Assembly: GCA_018398585.1 (NCBI GenBank)
Contig: JAGTTD010000020.1
Coordinates: forward strand, 23,656,350 to 23,720,349
DNA from: Simmondsia chinensis
Lineage: Eukaryota > Streptophyta > Magnoliopsida > Caryophyllales > Simmondsiaceae
Length of the DNA: 64,000 nucleotides
Reading direction: 5' to 3'
Below, one piece after another: positions 10,441 to 21,535 of the stretch; the first letter of the stretch is position 1; each line of letters begins with the position of its first letter. The translations under genes and the position numbers were made by a program. The notes under the pieces are model-generated. The model saw only the letters and a list, made by a program, of their open reading frames with translations. It searched no databases and was not told where the DNA came from.

Positions 10441-11298
10441 TATATATATATATATATATATATGGAAATTACCGCTTAAATACTATGAGTTTTCATTGTC
10501 TATCGATGGAGTCTATTGACGTTTCAATATATAAAATGAGACACCTTGAAGCTTATAAATTTTATCGCATATGCCCTAAACGTTTACCTCTTTGTTTAGG
10601 GTGCACATTGCTCCAAGACTGAACCGAACTAGACCAAACTATATCAAATTATGAGGCCGAGGACAAGATGGACGCATTTTTCATCTCAAAAGTGCAATTA
10701 TAAGGGAAAAAAAAAGTATTTTCATGTGAAAGTTAAAAGTAAAAAATAACAATAATCGTATAATATAAATATATATATATATAATTTAAGTATAATTATA
10801 CATGATATTTATAGAATCATTAAATAGTAAAAAATAAACATTTAATTTTCTAAAATTTAATATTTGCAGATACATATAGTATATATTAATTATATATTAA
10901 AATGATTTACCTAAAATATTTAATTGCAAAAGTAATGTCGATCGATCTTTGGCCAGTCTTCAGGTTTTCTGGTCTTGGACGGGATCAGACAAAATATCCT
11001 TTAAGCTCATATACTAGGACCAAATAGATATTATGGTTAGTCTGATCCAGTCCTTGACCGAAAAGGCCGGTCCGATCAGGTAAACCGGTACAAACAACAA
11101 ACCCAATGACTCAAGGGCTCCCGCCTAAGCGGGATCTTGGGGTGTGGATGTACGCAGCCTTACCCCTTCAGGGTATAACCCTATCAAGAGGCTGTTTCCG
11201 AGGACCCCCAATCTTATAAAGTTGGCAACATAAGGACTTTCCAGGAGGTCACCCATTCTGGTACTACTCTCGCCCAAATACACTTAACTTCGGAGTTC

Positions 11299-11524
11299 TG
11301 TTACACCGAATTGGTGTAACAACCCTAGGGTTAGGGTTAGGGGTGAGATAGAGTTGGATGAGAGAGAAATAGAAGAAGGAGATGAGAAGTAGAGGTAAGA
11401 TGAGAAGTTTACTTTTTGATCAGTACTTACAAATGAGGGCCAAGGGCCCAATTTATACAAAAATCCAACACTAATTCAGAATATATCGCTTTATTATACT
11501 AATTCGATAAGATGCTACGCATCA
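11299..11524 (-). repeat. 3' LTR of the gypsy element
   Basis: On the plus strand it starts tgttacaccgaattggtgta and ends gctacgcatca. The first 20 bases hold a perfect hairpin TTACACC-gaatt-GGTGTAA. A short telomere-like tract 'gggttagggttagggg' follows. Confidence 0.93.
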
Positions 11525-11534
11525 TTACCCCCTC
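11525..11534 (-). other. Polypurine tract of the gypsy element
   Basis: The minus strand reads GAGGGGGTAA directly before the 3' LTR, the expected primer for plus-strand DNA synthesis. Confidence 0.7.
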
Positions 11535-11553
11535 GACGAGAGCTTCCTTGTCC

Positions 11554-12870
11554 TCAAGGAAGAAAGGCGGGATAGCGAAGTCGAAACTCATAGCTGTCCT
11601 CCCAAGTAGCGTTTTCAACCCCATTATCCTTCCACTTGACCAAAAATTGCGTAACAGCTTTATTCCTACACCTCATCAATCGTCGATCCAAAACAGCCTC
11701 AGGAGTCCATTGATGACCCGGTAAGTGCGGCAGAACGCTCGGGTGCCCATCCGAGACTGTGCCCACATGCCGTCGCAGCTGCGAAACATGAAAAGTAGAG
11801 TGAATTTTAACAGAAGAGGGAAAATCAAGTGTGTAAGCGACTGGGCCCACACGTGCAATGACACGGTATGGACCAAAAAACTTGGTAGCCAGTTTGTGAT
11901 TTGAACAACCCTGAACCGAAGATTGACGATAGGGCTGTAATTTCAAAAACACCCAGTCACCCACGGCAAACTGTCGCTCCGAGCAGTGCGTGTCAGCGAA
12001 AAGCTTCATCCGGTTCTGAGCTCGAGAAAGGTGATGCTTGAGGAGTTGGACCGCCTCCTCACGCGCTGAGAGTGTATGGTCCACGGCCTGGACCTCGGTG
12101 TCACCCGGAATATACGGAATGTGTAGGGGCGGCGGTTGCCCGTACAGAATCTCATACGGCGTGGATTGGATAGCGGAGTGAAAGGACGTGTTTTACCACC
12201 ACTCGGCTAACGGAACATACAAGGACCAAGAAGAAGGCATATCACAACAGAAGCACCGTAAATATGTCTCGAGACTACGATTGACGACCTCTGTCTGGCA
12301 GTCTGTTTGGGGATGGTAACCTGAGGACATATTCAAGTCAACATCCAAAACCCGAAATAATTCTTTCCAAAAAAGACCAAGGAAAACAGAATCACGGTCC
12401 GATACAATATCTAGCGGTAACTCGTGTAAACGAAAAACGGAATCTAGGAGTACCCGAGCCACAGTTTCAGCCGAGTAAGGATGCGTAAGTGTCATAAAAT
12501 GAGCATATTTGCTCAAACGATCAACCAACACGAACAAGCAATCACGACCATGAGATCGAGGGAGCCCATCGATAAAGTCCATCGAAATAGAGCTCCAAAC
12601 AGTAACCGGAATCGGTAGTGGTTGAAGTAACCCCGGGTAGGGAGCGTTATCCGCCTTGCAATGTTGACACACGGTACATTCGGAGATAAATTTATGGACG
12701 TCCCGACGCATGCCTTTCCAATAGAAAAAACTGCTTAATTTTCGAAAGGTAACATCCACACCGGAATGGCCGCCCACAACTGATGAATGATAGAGCTCGA
12801 AAATACGACGACGAAGTGTGGTGTTCGGTCCACAACCAAATGGCCAAATCTGCCTAGCTCGTTGCTGCAC
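11554..12870 (-). pseudogene. Gypsy integrase with chromodomain (one stop)
   Basis: The frame opens just after a frameshift near 12860. It shows the zinc-binding H2C2 region (H-x-GGHSG .. ISECTVCQHCKA), then the catalytic core with D in 'SMDFIDGLP', D in 'DIVSDRDSVF' and E in 'QTEVVNRSLE'. A nonsense codon (TAA) follows 'PLAEWW' at about 12193, where the family has an NTS.H.A segment. The same frame continues through a GPY/F-like region ('KFFGPYRVIARVGPVAYTL') to a chromodomain ('QFLVKWKDNGVENATWED'). Chromodomains direct integration toward marked chromatin and define chromoviruses. Confidence 0.88.
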
Positions 12871-13769
12871 CAGGCGAAAGTAGGGTGTGATTGAGGGTCT
12901 TGCTGTAATTCTTGAACCAATTTCTGCATCGAGGGGTCTAGCACCCAGGTCGCGCGAATTTCGTCCAGTAACGGCGACTGAATTTGGGTCAACAAGGTAC
13001 GCAGCTCAATGCTCGAGGTAGGGAGACGGGAAAGAGCATCCGCAGCAAAGTTCTCGGCACCCTTCTTGTATTCGATCCAGTAGGAGAAACCCATAAGTTT
13101 TGACAACCAAGCCCGTTGCAAAGGGGTATTGATTTTCTGATCGAGAAGAAATTTGAGGCTTTGTTGATCAATTCGAAGTACGAAGTGTCGATTTGAGAGA
13201 TAATGCTCCCACTTTCGCACTGCCAAAACCACAGCCATCAGTTCGCGCTCATAAACGGATAATCCGAGATGCGCGGGGGCAAGGGCTTTGCTTAGGTAAG
13301 CAATTGGGTGACCATCCCGCATTAAAACTGCTCCCAAACCAACTCCTGAAGCATCAGTCTCAACCAAAAACGGTGGCGAAAAATCGGGAAGAGCCAAGAT
13401 CGGGGCATGGATAAGAGCCTGTTTTAAATGGAGAAAGGCCTGTTCAGCCGCGACAGTCCAGCTGAACGCATCACGTTTGAGGAGGTCCGTAAGGAGCTTA
13501 CTGATCTTACCATAATCGCGGATAAAACGGCGATAGTATCAGGCCAATCCGAGAAACCCACGCAATTGTTTGAGGGACGTAGGCAGCGGCCAATCCCGAA
13601 CAGCTTCAACCTTGGATTGATCCGTAGAAACTCCTTTAGCCGATATATAAGGTGCCCCAAATAACCGATCTCTTCCAATAAAAAATCGCATTTCGACCCC
13701 TTTGCGTACAATTGATGAGTATGCATAACACGAACACCAACCGAAGGTGGTACAAATGAGAGGCGACAT
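12860..13769 (-). pseudogene. Gypsy RT C-terminus and RNase H (stop plus frameshifts)
   Basis: Reads '[20 protein letters not shown]', then a TGA in place of the usual small residue before 'YYRRFIRDYGKI', and on through 'LVETDASGVGLGAVL' (RNase H first Asp), 'SVYERELMAVVLAVRKWEHY' (Glu) and 'FAADALSRLP'. The catalytic Asp of the third motif is present in 'RIDQQSLKFLLDQK'. The frame is shifted from the RT frame near 13700 and from the integrase frame near 12860. Confidence 0.88.
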
Positions 13770-16065
13770 CCGGGCTATAAATCAAAATGTCGTCAAAGAA
13801 AACAAGGACAAACTTTTGAAGAAAAGGGTGAAATACCAAATTCATGAGTCCTTGGAACGTGGCGGGAGCATTTGTAAGACCGAAAGGCATGACGCGAAAT
13901 TCATAATGTCCCTGATGAGTGCGGAAGACGGTCTTATAAACATCGGTATCACAAACGCGAACTTGCTGATAGCCACTTCGAAGATCTAGCTTGGAGAAAA
14001 CCAGCGAGCCATTCAACTCGTCAAGCAATTCTTCTACTACTGGAATCGGAAATTTATCTTTGATCGTACAACTGTTCAACTCGCGGTAGTCGACACACAT
14101 ACACCACGAACCATCCTTTTTTTTGACCAAGATGACCGGAGAAGCAAACGGACTGTTGCTGTGACGAATGATGCCGGAATCAAGTATTTCTTGGATCATA
14201 GTTTCACTGGCATCCTTCTGAAGTAACAGATAGCGATAGGGACGAATGTTCACCGGAGTAGTACCCGGTTTGAGAACAATGCGATGGTCAAACAAGGGAC
14301 GCGGCAGGGGAAGAGACCGAGGAGTCTCAAAAACAGCATCAAATTCTAGCAGCAAGCCATTCAGGGCGACCCAATGTGAGTCCGTAATGATACCCGAATC
14401 CGTATGGGCGTCCAGCACATGTAACCGAATAGGAAGAGGATAAACGAATAAAGCATGAATGAAAGGATTTAAAGTGTGAAGTTTATGTAAACTACGCTTA
14501 CCGGCATGCCCATGTACCAGAGGATGACCACGCAAGACACAAGATTTGTTGGCCCATTGGAACGACATTTGAAGCTTCTCGAAATCCCATAAGATTGGGC
14601 CAAGTAAAGCAAGCCATTGGATTCCAAGAACCATGTTACACCCTTCTAATTCAAGAAGAAGTACATCACAAGCAAACTCATAGCCTTGTGCTTTCCATTG
14701 AAAACCAATGCAAACGTCTTGGCAAAGCAAACGGCGGCCGTCAGCCACAACCACGGAAGTAGAAGTAATCGATTCCGTCACACACTCTAACCACCGAGCC
14801 TTTGCACGATCAAGAAATTTATGCGTGCTACTGTTAATGAGGATATGAATAGCCTTACGTTGACGGTATCCCGTGATACGCATGGTATTGTAAGAAGAAA
14901 GGCCCGCTAAAGCATTACACGAGATCTGAGGCATCTCACTAGAGTCTGGGACGGTCTTATCCCCCAGTTCACTATCGGTCAAGTCCTCGGGTGAGTCCTC
15001 CACATCCCCAAACAACAAGCGTAATTGAGGATTTTTAACCCTGCAGAATTTCATATGTCCCGGCACAAAAGGTTCACTACAGAGGAAACAAAGGCCACGT
15101 TCACGACGGTCCTCTATTTCGGCGGCGGAAATTGTACGGCCTTCACATTTCAACGGTCGAGAATTATAACTCAGCTCGGACGGAGGACGAACAGCAGATC
15201 CCGAAGAGGGAGCTAAAGATGGTGCTCCGGACCGGGAAGAGGAAGGTTTTACAGCGCCAGCAGGCGCATATCGGGCCCCCGAACGTAAATTGTCTTCCTG
15301 TAATCGTGATAAACGCATAGCCTGCTGTATGGTACTCGGTTGTAACATCAAAACCGTGTAACGAATGGAATCACTAAGTCCGGTAACATAGCAAGAAACT
15401 AGTTGTTCTTCATTTAACGGAAGTCGCGACATTAAACGTTCAAATTGAGTTTGATAAGACGAAACTGAACCGGTTTGCCTCAAATTCATAAGATCTGCCA
15501 TTGGATCCTCATAACTACGACCAAATCGACTAATTAATAAGGACGAATATTCCGACCAAGATACATCGGTAATCGGTCGAGTTAGGGTTTTCACATAAGC
15601 ACGATGCCATTCTAGGGCATCATCCTCTAAGTGCACAGAAGCAATTCGTACTTGTGATGATGAAGGAGTACAATCAATTTCAAAAAATTGCTCAACCTTC
15701 CAAATCCAATTCTTGATAAGCAAACCACTGGAAAAACGAGGAAAATCGATTTTGGAGAATCGTGTATGAATCTGATACGGAGAGGAGGGCGAAGAGTCCA
15801 TACCAGAGGCCGGAGTAACATTCGTTACCGGAGGTGGTGGCGGCGGTTGCGGAACCGACTCGGCCGGGCGATGGAGAAGAGGTTGACCTAGACGCAAGGT
15901 CTGTTGTACATCGCGCAAGATCTCCATCATAGATGAAATTTCTGTTTGAATCGACTCAAATCGAGCATCAATGTCGTGAAATCGCTGGTCGTTTCGGCTC
16001 TCCGACTCGTCCAGGCGGCCCTCAAGGCGGCGCACGTCCGACACGCTGCGAGTACCGTCCACCAT
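13636..16065 (-). pseudogene. Gypsy gag-protease-RT open frame
   Basis: I place the start at ATG 16065 ([11 protein letters not shown]), because the frame above it overlaps the primer-binding site. Counting residues from 16104, the gag core spans about 100-290. A cysteine knuckle '[16 protein letters not shown]' is at 339-354. The protease region around 421-432 reads '[12 protein letters not shown]' where active enzymes have a DSG/DTG triad, so the catalytic Asp is lost. RT runs from about 600 to 790 with 'CVDYRELN', '[14 protein letters not shown]' and the catalytic 'FFDD' at 769-772. The frame is lost shortly after 'HLYHLRLVF'. Gag and pol share one frame. Confidence 0.9.
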
Positions 16066-16090
16066 TGAAGCCAATACGCAGCTCGTTCCT

Positions 16091-16105
16091 GAATCTGAGA
16101 CCAAA
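16091..16105 (-). other. Primer-binding site of the gypsy element
   Basis: The minus strand reads TTTGGTCTCAGATTC directly after the 5' LTR. It resembles the initiator-Met type (TGGTATCAGA..) with one change in the core. Confidence 0.65.
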
Positions 16106-16331
16106 TGTTACACCGAATTGGTGTAACAACCCTAGGGTTAGGGTTAGGGGTGAGATAGAGTTGGATGAGAGAGAAATAGAAGAAGGAGATGAAAAGTAGA
16201 GGTAAGATGAGAAGTTTACTTTTTGATCATTACTTACAAATGAGGGCCAAGGGCCCAATTTATACAAAAATCCAACACTAATTCATAATATATCGCTTTA
16301 TTATACTAATTCGATAAGATGCTATGCTTCA
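16106..16331 (-). repeat. 5' LTR of the gypsy element
   Basis: Same length as its partner; ends gctatgcttca on the plus strand. By eye it differs from 11299-11524 at five positions, all substitutions. Confidence 0.93.
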
Positions 16332-16425
16332 AGTTCTAATATGATCCAATGCATTAGTGCCTGGTAAATGATCCCTGATCCGGTAAACCGGTGCGGACCA
16401 ATTTTTGTTGACCCCTATCTTAGTT

Positions 16426-17204
16426 TACGATGTTGTCTAATAGTTGTCATCTTGGCTTTCGTTACTACATTTATTTTGGTAATTATTACACTAATATTTT
16501 TTTGAAATTTTTAAGTATTTTTTAAAAAAATATTTTAAAAGTTAGAAATTAGTTGGTTGTTTGTATCATATGTTGTTTGATTCATTGAGATTTATATGTA
16601 CAATTTTATTTGAAAAGAGCTTTGTAAATTGGAGTATCCTTAATTATATTTGCTTGCTTGTTCCCTTCTACATATAATGTCAAAAGTCAATCATATTTTT
16701 ACTGAATTGTTATTGTCAGAGTAATAATGTTACTTACAAATAATAAGAGCTATTGTTTTGGTACATGTTCTTTTAATGGAGGGCCGAAACTCAAGCCCTT
16801 TATCTTTAATTAAGTTTTTATTGACTAACGGTTTTATTACAGGGTTTTTATGAGATTACAAGAGAAAAGGAAAGAAAAACGAGGGGAACAACTGCTCTAG
16901 GGGTCATTTAGATGAGAGTGAAGTAGAATTCCGAGTCTGGTCTTCAGGGATGCATCTCGGCCCGAGTTGTGGCCTCGTCCCCGGTAGCCATGTGTCGCTT
17001 ATCCGAATACCATTTTTGGAGTTATCAGTTACAAAATTGTCTTGAAAACTATGATCATGCTCTGACAACAATGATTTTAACATGACAATAACATTACCCA
17101 ATTTTAAGACTTATTTATTTTATTTACAGTGTTAATTTAATCCTTTTTGTTTTTAGATATATCATTTCTATTTTTTGTACTAATTACAGTGTGATTGTGG
17201 AGTT
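16426..17204. other. Intergenic, no gene recognised
   Basis: AT-rich with pieces of a dispersed repeat ('aagttgtcttgaaaactatg', 'gacaataacattaccc') seen again near 44600 and 53030. Confidence 0.3.
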
Positions 17205-17440
17205 AAGGCTTGTTTGGCTTTTTTTTTTTTTTGCCCGAAAAAAGTAGTTTCTTGGAAAATGTATATTTGTTATGGAAAGAAAAATGTTTTTAAATAGAAA
17301 ATATAAGCTATTTTTTCTGCTTGTAGACCCGAGTAAAAAAATTAAAAAAAAAAACAAAAAAACTCTTAGTAAAAGTACATTATATAAAAGTGATTCCTAA
17401 AAAAATCATTTTGAAAAACCAATTTTTTTCACAGTTTGTC
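17205..17440. repeat. AT-rich MITE (GCACTTTTT family)
   Basis: Starts 'cttgtttggctttttttt' and ends 'tttcacagtttgtccgaaca', an imperfect inverted pair. Confidence 0.5.
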
Positions 17441-17975
17441 CGAACAGATTCGCAATCCTAGATCAAAACTAATGGTATATGCGCATTTTCAATGTTTGAC
17501 GGTTTTGTCCACAGTTTACTCAAACAAATTTGCAGTACTAAACCACAATTGTTGTTCAGTCGACAATAAAATTTTAATAGTTGGGTCATTTATATTTGAT
17601 TCTAAGATGACTAAACTGTTAAAATTTACGTTACCTTAACATAATTTGACATTGCAGATAAAATTGTTACATATTAAAGGAGGTTCTATGTTAAAAAAAA
17701 AAGAGGTTCCATTCTAAAATTAATTAACTTATATAAAAATAAATACATTTAGAACGTTAATAACCCAACCTTTTAATATCATATACTAAAAATATAAAAA
17801 TATTAATCTTGAGCCAAAATAAATATCGTAAAATATATGCAATAACTTTTAATATTTTTCGAAAGAATAAATATATCTCGAGCTCCAGTAAATTACAACA
17901 TTATATTATATTATTATTACTCCAACACTGTCAGGATTGAAGTTCGGCCCTTTTGACCTCTGTAATTAGAAAATA

Positions 17976-18326
17976 GGGTTATTTATGTTAAAAGTCTCTG
18001 TATTTTATTTATTATATTAATTTAATTTTTAAATAATTTAAAATATATTAATTTAATTCTTTGATCAAATTTAAGTTAAGTTAATACTGTAATTTTGAAC
18101 GGTAAAATTATATTCGATGCAAGCAGCTTAAATTCCTTTATTTTCTCAATTTAACCTAATTTATGGCCAAAATATTAATAATTTTATTAAAAATTTAACA
18201 TAAAATTTTATCTAAGGACCAAATTGACACATTTTAAATTGTATGGGGACTAAATTGACACAATTAAAAGTACAAGGATTAAAATGACATAATGAGCAAA
18301 GTATTGGGACCTTTGGCATGAATAAC
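17976..18326. mobile_element. Mutator-type MITE
   Basis: Left end GGGTTATTTATGTTAAAAG; right end 'ggacctttggcatgaataac'. Same interior as 2935-3289. Target duplication no longer clear. Confidence 0.65.
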
Positions 18327-18479
18327 AGTTTGTTACGTATCAAATGAGGTTTCATTTCAAAATCAATTGATATTGGGTAGAGTAGCTTATTAGGTATATA
18401 AATTGATATTTTTTACGCCTTCCAATCGATGTGGAATTCAACTTTTTATCCCAATATTTTTAACTGTATTATAGCAAGA

Positions 18480-18770
18480 GAGATGTCTTACATCACGATG
18501 CCTGTCTTGGGTCGCATAAGGTTATCTTAGAGGATGATAATGAAGCGGTGGTTAAATCTATTCAAACCCAGTGTGTGCATCTTATCAGTTATCGGTGTAT
18601 CCAAGTTATGTTTAAACATTGTTTCCAGTAAACAAATAGACCAACTGATTGGTTAGACGATCTGAGTCTTAGGGGGTCTGGTCTTGCTTTATGGGAGAGC
18701 CGAGTTTATGCTTCCGGTCTCTTTATACGCCGTGGACGGCCCTAAGGCTGGTTGTCGTTACCTTCTTAAA
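18480..18770 (+). pseudogene. Possible LINE RNase H fragment
   Basis: The forward translation gives 'VILEDDNEAVVKSIQTQ', resembling the Asp-bearing strand of LINE RNase H domains, followed by stops. It ends in an A-rich tract. Weak. Confidence 0.3.
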
Positions 18771-18849
18771 AAAAAGAGACAGTTAAAAAGAATACAACAT
18801 ATTTGGGTAACATTATCGTATTACTGTCAGAATAATTAGTATGACTTCG

Positions 18850-19465
18850 TGGAATTTTCGCGGTTATTTTTTTTGTGAAAAATATTTTCTAAAATTTAAG
18901 AGTGTTTAGCCTATAAAAAAATATATTATCGGGCTGATTTCGAGCAGGTGCGATAAGCTTAACGAGTTGAGTTTGAACAGGAGGTGCTCGGCTCGTTAAT
19001 ATTCATAAACAGTTTGATAATCGCTCGTTAGCAGCTCGTTAACAGTTCGTATTGGTTCAATAATGGCTCGATAGTAACTTGAAAAGCTCAACTGGTAGCG
19101 AGCTCGACTCAACAATGAGCTTAGCTTAGTTTTAAGCTTGATTGGGCTCCATAATGAGCTCGACTCAACTTGATAACTACCTCGGCTCCGCATGATAAGC
19201 CTAACGAGCCGAGCCGAGTATTGAAAATACTAAAATCTTATCGAACAAAGTTCAAACAAGGGTTTGAGATGCTCGATAGGAGCTCGGCTCAAACTCGAGC
19301 TCGATAAGTCTTATCAAGCTCAAGTTCGAACAAGGGGATGCTCGACTCAGCTCGTTTACACCCCCTAATAAGCAAAAACTAAAAAAATTTCAGATAAAAA
19401 ATATCCGTATTAAAAAATACTCATACAAAATGAAGTTTTTTCACGATTTGACCAAACAGACAGTA
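18850..19465. repeat. AT-rich MITE (GCACTTTTT family), split by a hAT element
   Basis: 'tgtgaaaaatattttctaaa' on the left and 'gaagttttttcacgatttga' on the right form the pair. The hAT element 18928-19367 lies between. Confidence 0.45.
18928..19367. mobile_element. Non-autonomous hAT element (GCTCGG family), left end truncated
   Basis: The right end (reverse complement TAGGGGGTGTAAACGAGCTG) is intact. The left ~60 bp with its inverted repeat are missing. The interior matches 4654-5179 in opposite orientation. Confidence 0.65.
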
Positions 19466-19621
19466 AAAATAGCAGAGTTTGACAAAGACCATTCGTAGAA
19501 GATGATAGTCAAGAGTAGCCTTTTGTTTGTCTCATGGGGTTTGGACTTTGGCTTTTGAATTGACATCCCACTCATTTCTAATAAGACAAAAACAAAACAA
19601 AAATAAATAAAATAAAAACAT

Positions 19622-19918
19622 GCTTATCGTGTTAATTTAGTCTTTATACTTTAATTATATCTATTTCGTCTCTTTACTGTCTAAATTACGTCAATTTGAT
19701 TCTTACAGTAAAATTTATATTAAGCTGTCAACAAAGCTGAGTCAACGAGTATATTTTTAGTGGGATTACTTGCATAGAGCATGATTGTGCTGTTGAAAAT
19801 TACATCAGTAACTTAACTTTAATTCGATCACAGGCTAAATTGAGACAATATGTATAGTAGATGGACTAAATTGATACAATTAAAAGTGTGTAGTAACTTT
19901 TGGTGTAAATAATCCTTA
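19622..19918. mobile_element. Mutator-type MITE, worn
   Basis: Shares 'gtgttaatttagtctttata' and ends 'ttggtgtaaataatcc'. Ends eroded. Confidence 0.5.
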
Positions 19919-20436
19919 ACATATATACAGTTAAATTTTCAAATATTGAAAATACTAACATAATACATTCTGTATAGCTATATTTTGAGTTAAAGGTTTT
20001 ATGAAAAATACTAATATTGTTTTCTCTTAGTAAATATAGCTGATGAATTTTGAGCTTGGGACTTAGCTAGGAAAGACAGGGATCTTAACCACTAAGCCGA
20101 TTCAAATAAGCTGTGAAAAATGCTCGTATGAAACGTATCAGTAACCATGTCAGCCAGGCAATTCAGACAAAAAATTCACCGGATTCAAATAGAGAGTATC
20201 CAGTGATTAATTTTAAATTTTAAAGTAATTTATTTATATAATAAAATATTAAATTATTTAAAAAATAAATTATAAAAACTTAAAAATTGACTTATGGAAT
20301 TGATGTAGTAGAAATTGTATTCTAATGGGTTGGACCTATTGGAAAGGCAAATTCTGTGTAAACCCTAGCTGGGAATATGTATTTTAATATAAATTTTTAT
20401 CAAGTTTAATATACGATACTGATACTTTCACATAGG

Positions 20437-21085
20437 TATGTTGAGATTTGAGCATTTATTATCAAAATACCGTGATATTTTAATTTATATACACTAAGTT
20501 ACCATGAGATCTGAATGATATGTTACTTGAGTACACTTGTCGGAATTTGAGGAACATTTGTGTGAATCTGACCTTACAACATTTCGAGTGCTCTAAAGGC
20601 TCCTTCCTAAGCGGGGGGTAAATGTACGCAGCCTTCCCCCTTCAGGGTGCTACCCAGAAGGAAGGCTGTTTCCGAGACCACCAATCTGAGGGGTGCAACA
20701 CGAGGACTTTCTAGGAAATCACCCATCTTGGTACTACTCTCGCCCAAACACGGTTAATTTTGAAGTTCTAATGTGATCCAGTTCTTGCGTGTCGGTACCC
20801 TCTTAAGTTATTTGTGTGAATCTAACCAATTTTGTAAAATCAATGCTTATGTAATACATGATTATGTATAAGATATGCTAATTTTTCAACAAATATTGCA
20901 AATTACGATTAAATACTTCTTGTTTTTTATGTAAATACCTATATATATTGTTAAAATCATGTGTCATGCCAATATTTTTTGAATTACTTATATTTCGCTC
21001 TACTATTTTTCAACAGCAGTCCATTGACATTCGCCTAAAAGAACACCTAATTGATAAAATTTTTAAATCTTAAGATATCTTATAA
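20437..21085. repeat. AT-rich MITE ('ttatcacttag' family) hosting a SINE
   Basis: Left piece 'gagatttgagcatttattat'. It resumes after the SINE with 'ttttgtaaaatcaatgctt'. Confidence 0.5.
20574..20809 (-). mobile_element. 5S-headed SINE, subfamily A
   Basis: An 18-bp duplication with one mismatch (20556-20573 ATTTGTGTGAATCTGACC; 20810-20827 ATTTGTGTGAATCTAACC). It has a 5S head, A-type body 'ctgaggggtgcaacacgagg' (plus-strand view) and a short tail. Confidence 0.85.
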
Positions 21086-21346
21086 TTAAAATTTATTATT
21101 AAATTAGATAAATATATAGTATTTTTATTATTTATGAGAAGGGGATTTTCTTGGTGTATATTTTCTCCAACGTCCATATTATAAAGCTGGTCCAACCATT
21201 TTTGAATTTTTGTGCCTCGTGCCTACACTAACGGCCCTTTTAGTACCTTTCATAAGGTGCATCCCACTCCAAAAACCGAGCTTTCTTGGATTATTTATAT
21301 CACAGATCCTTTTATTTTATTAATTTATTCTACATATCTTTTAATT

Positions 21347-21535
21347 AGGGTAATTTATATTTTAGTACCTCGATGGTTTTGAAAATAATAAAAAGAATCC
21401 CGAGCTTTTTGAATCATTAAAAAGGCTGCTAAGTTTTTGTCGTCTCAATAAAACGGTCCTTTGATGTTTTTAGAAATAATAAAAAGGACCCCGAGCTTTT
21501 TGAATTATTAAAAAGGCTGCTAAGTTTTTGTCGTA
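21347..21535. repeat. AT-rich MITE ('aataaaaaggaccccgagct' family) with internal duplication
   Basis: A unit of about 85 bp with 'aataataaaaagaatcccga' and 'attaaaaaggctgctaagtt' occurs twice in tandem. The family recurs at 47068-47605, 50938-51377, 53272-54020, 54447-54845 and 57363-57700. Confidence 0.5.

Larger units (their letters stand above)
11299..16331 (-). mobile_element. Ty3/gypsy chromovirus, Reina-like, full length but broken
   Basis: TG..CA LTRs of 226 bp each, a 5-bp duplication AGTTC (11294-11298, 16332-16336), an initiator-Met-like primer-binding site, a polypurine tract, and gag, protease, RT, RNase H and integrase with a C-terminal chromodomain, in Ty3/gypsy order. At 5,033 bp with very short LTRs and a chromodomain, it best fits the Reina clade of plant chromoviruses. 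The LTRs differ at 5 of 226 positions, so insertion is fairly recent. Pol is disrupted by frameshifts and stops, so it is not autonomous now. Confidence 0.93.
11090..16381 (-). mobile_element. 5S-headed SINE, subfamily B, split by a gypsy insertion
   Basis: SINE pieces 11090-11298 and 16332-16381 (about 254 bp without the insert). A perfect 11-bp duplication GGTAAACCGGT flanks the pair (11079-11089, 16382-16392). Its head (reverse complement of 16332-16381) reads 'ggatcatttaccaggcacta' and 'atgcattggatcatattag'. This follows plant 5S rRNA almost without gaps. The tail is 'ttgggtttgttgtttg'. Confidence 0.85.
10597..16417. mobile_element. hAT-type element hosting a SINE, which hosts a gypsy element
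   Basis: Left end TAGGGTGCACATTGCTCC; right end reverse complement TAGGGGTCAACAAAAATTGG. Flanks TCTTTGTT (10589-10596) and TCTTAGTT (16418-16425) match at 7 of 8. Removing the nested SINE and gypsy insertions leaves about 518 bp, close to the related copy at 35025-35545, which shares the 'ggtccgatc/gaccgaac' interior. Non-autonomous. Confidence 0.65.

Noticed and set aside
11326..11341. Interstitial telomere
   Set aside because: Only two to three TTAGGG-like units, present identically in both LTRs; not the plant telomere repeat.
15025..16199. Several plus-strand frames across the gypsy gag
   Set aside because: They overlap a long, motif-bearing minus frame and show no domains.
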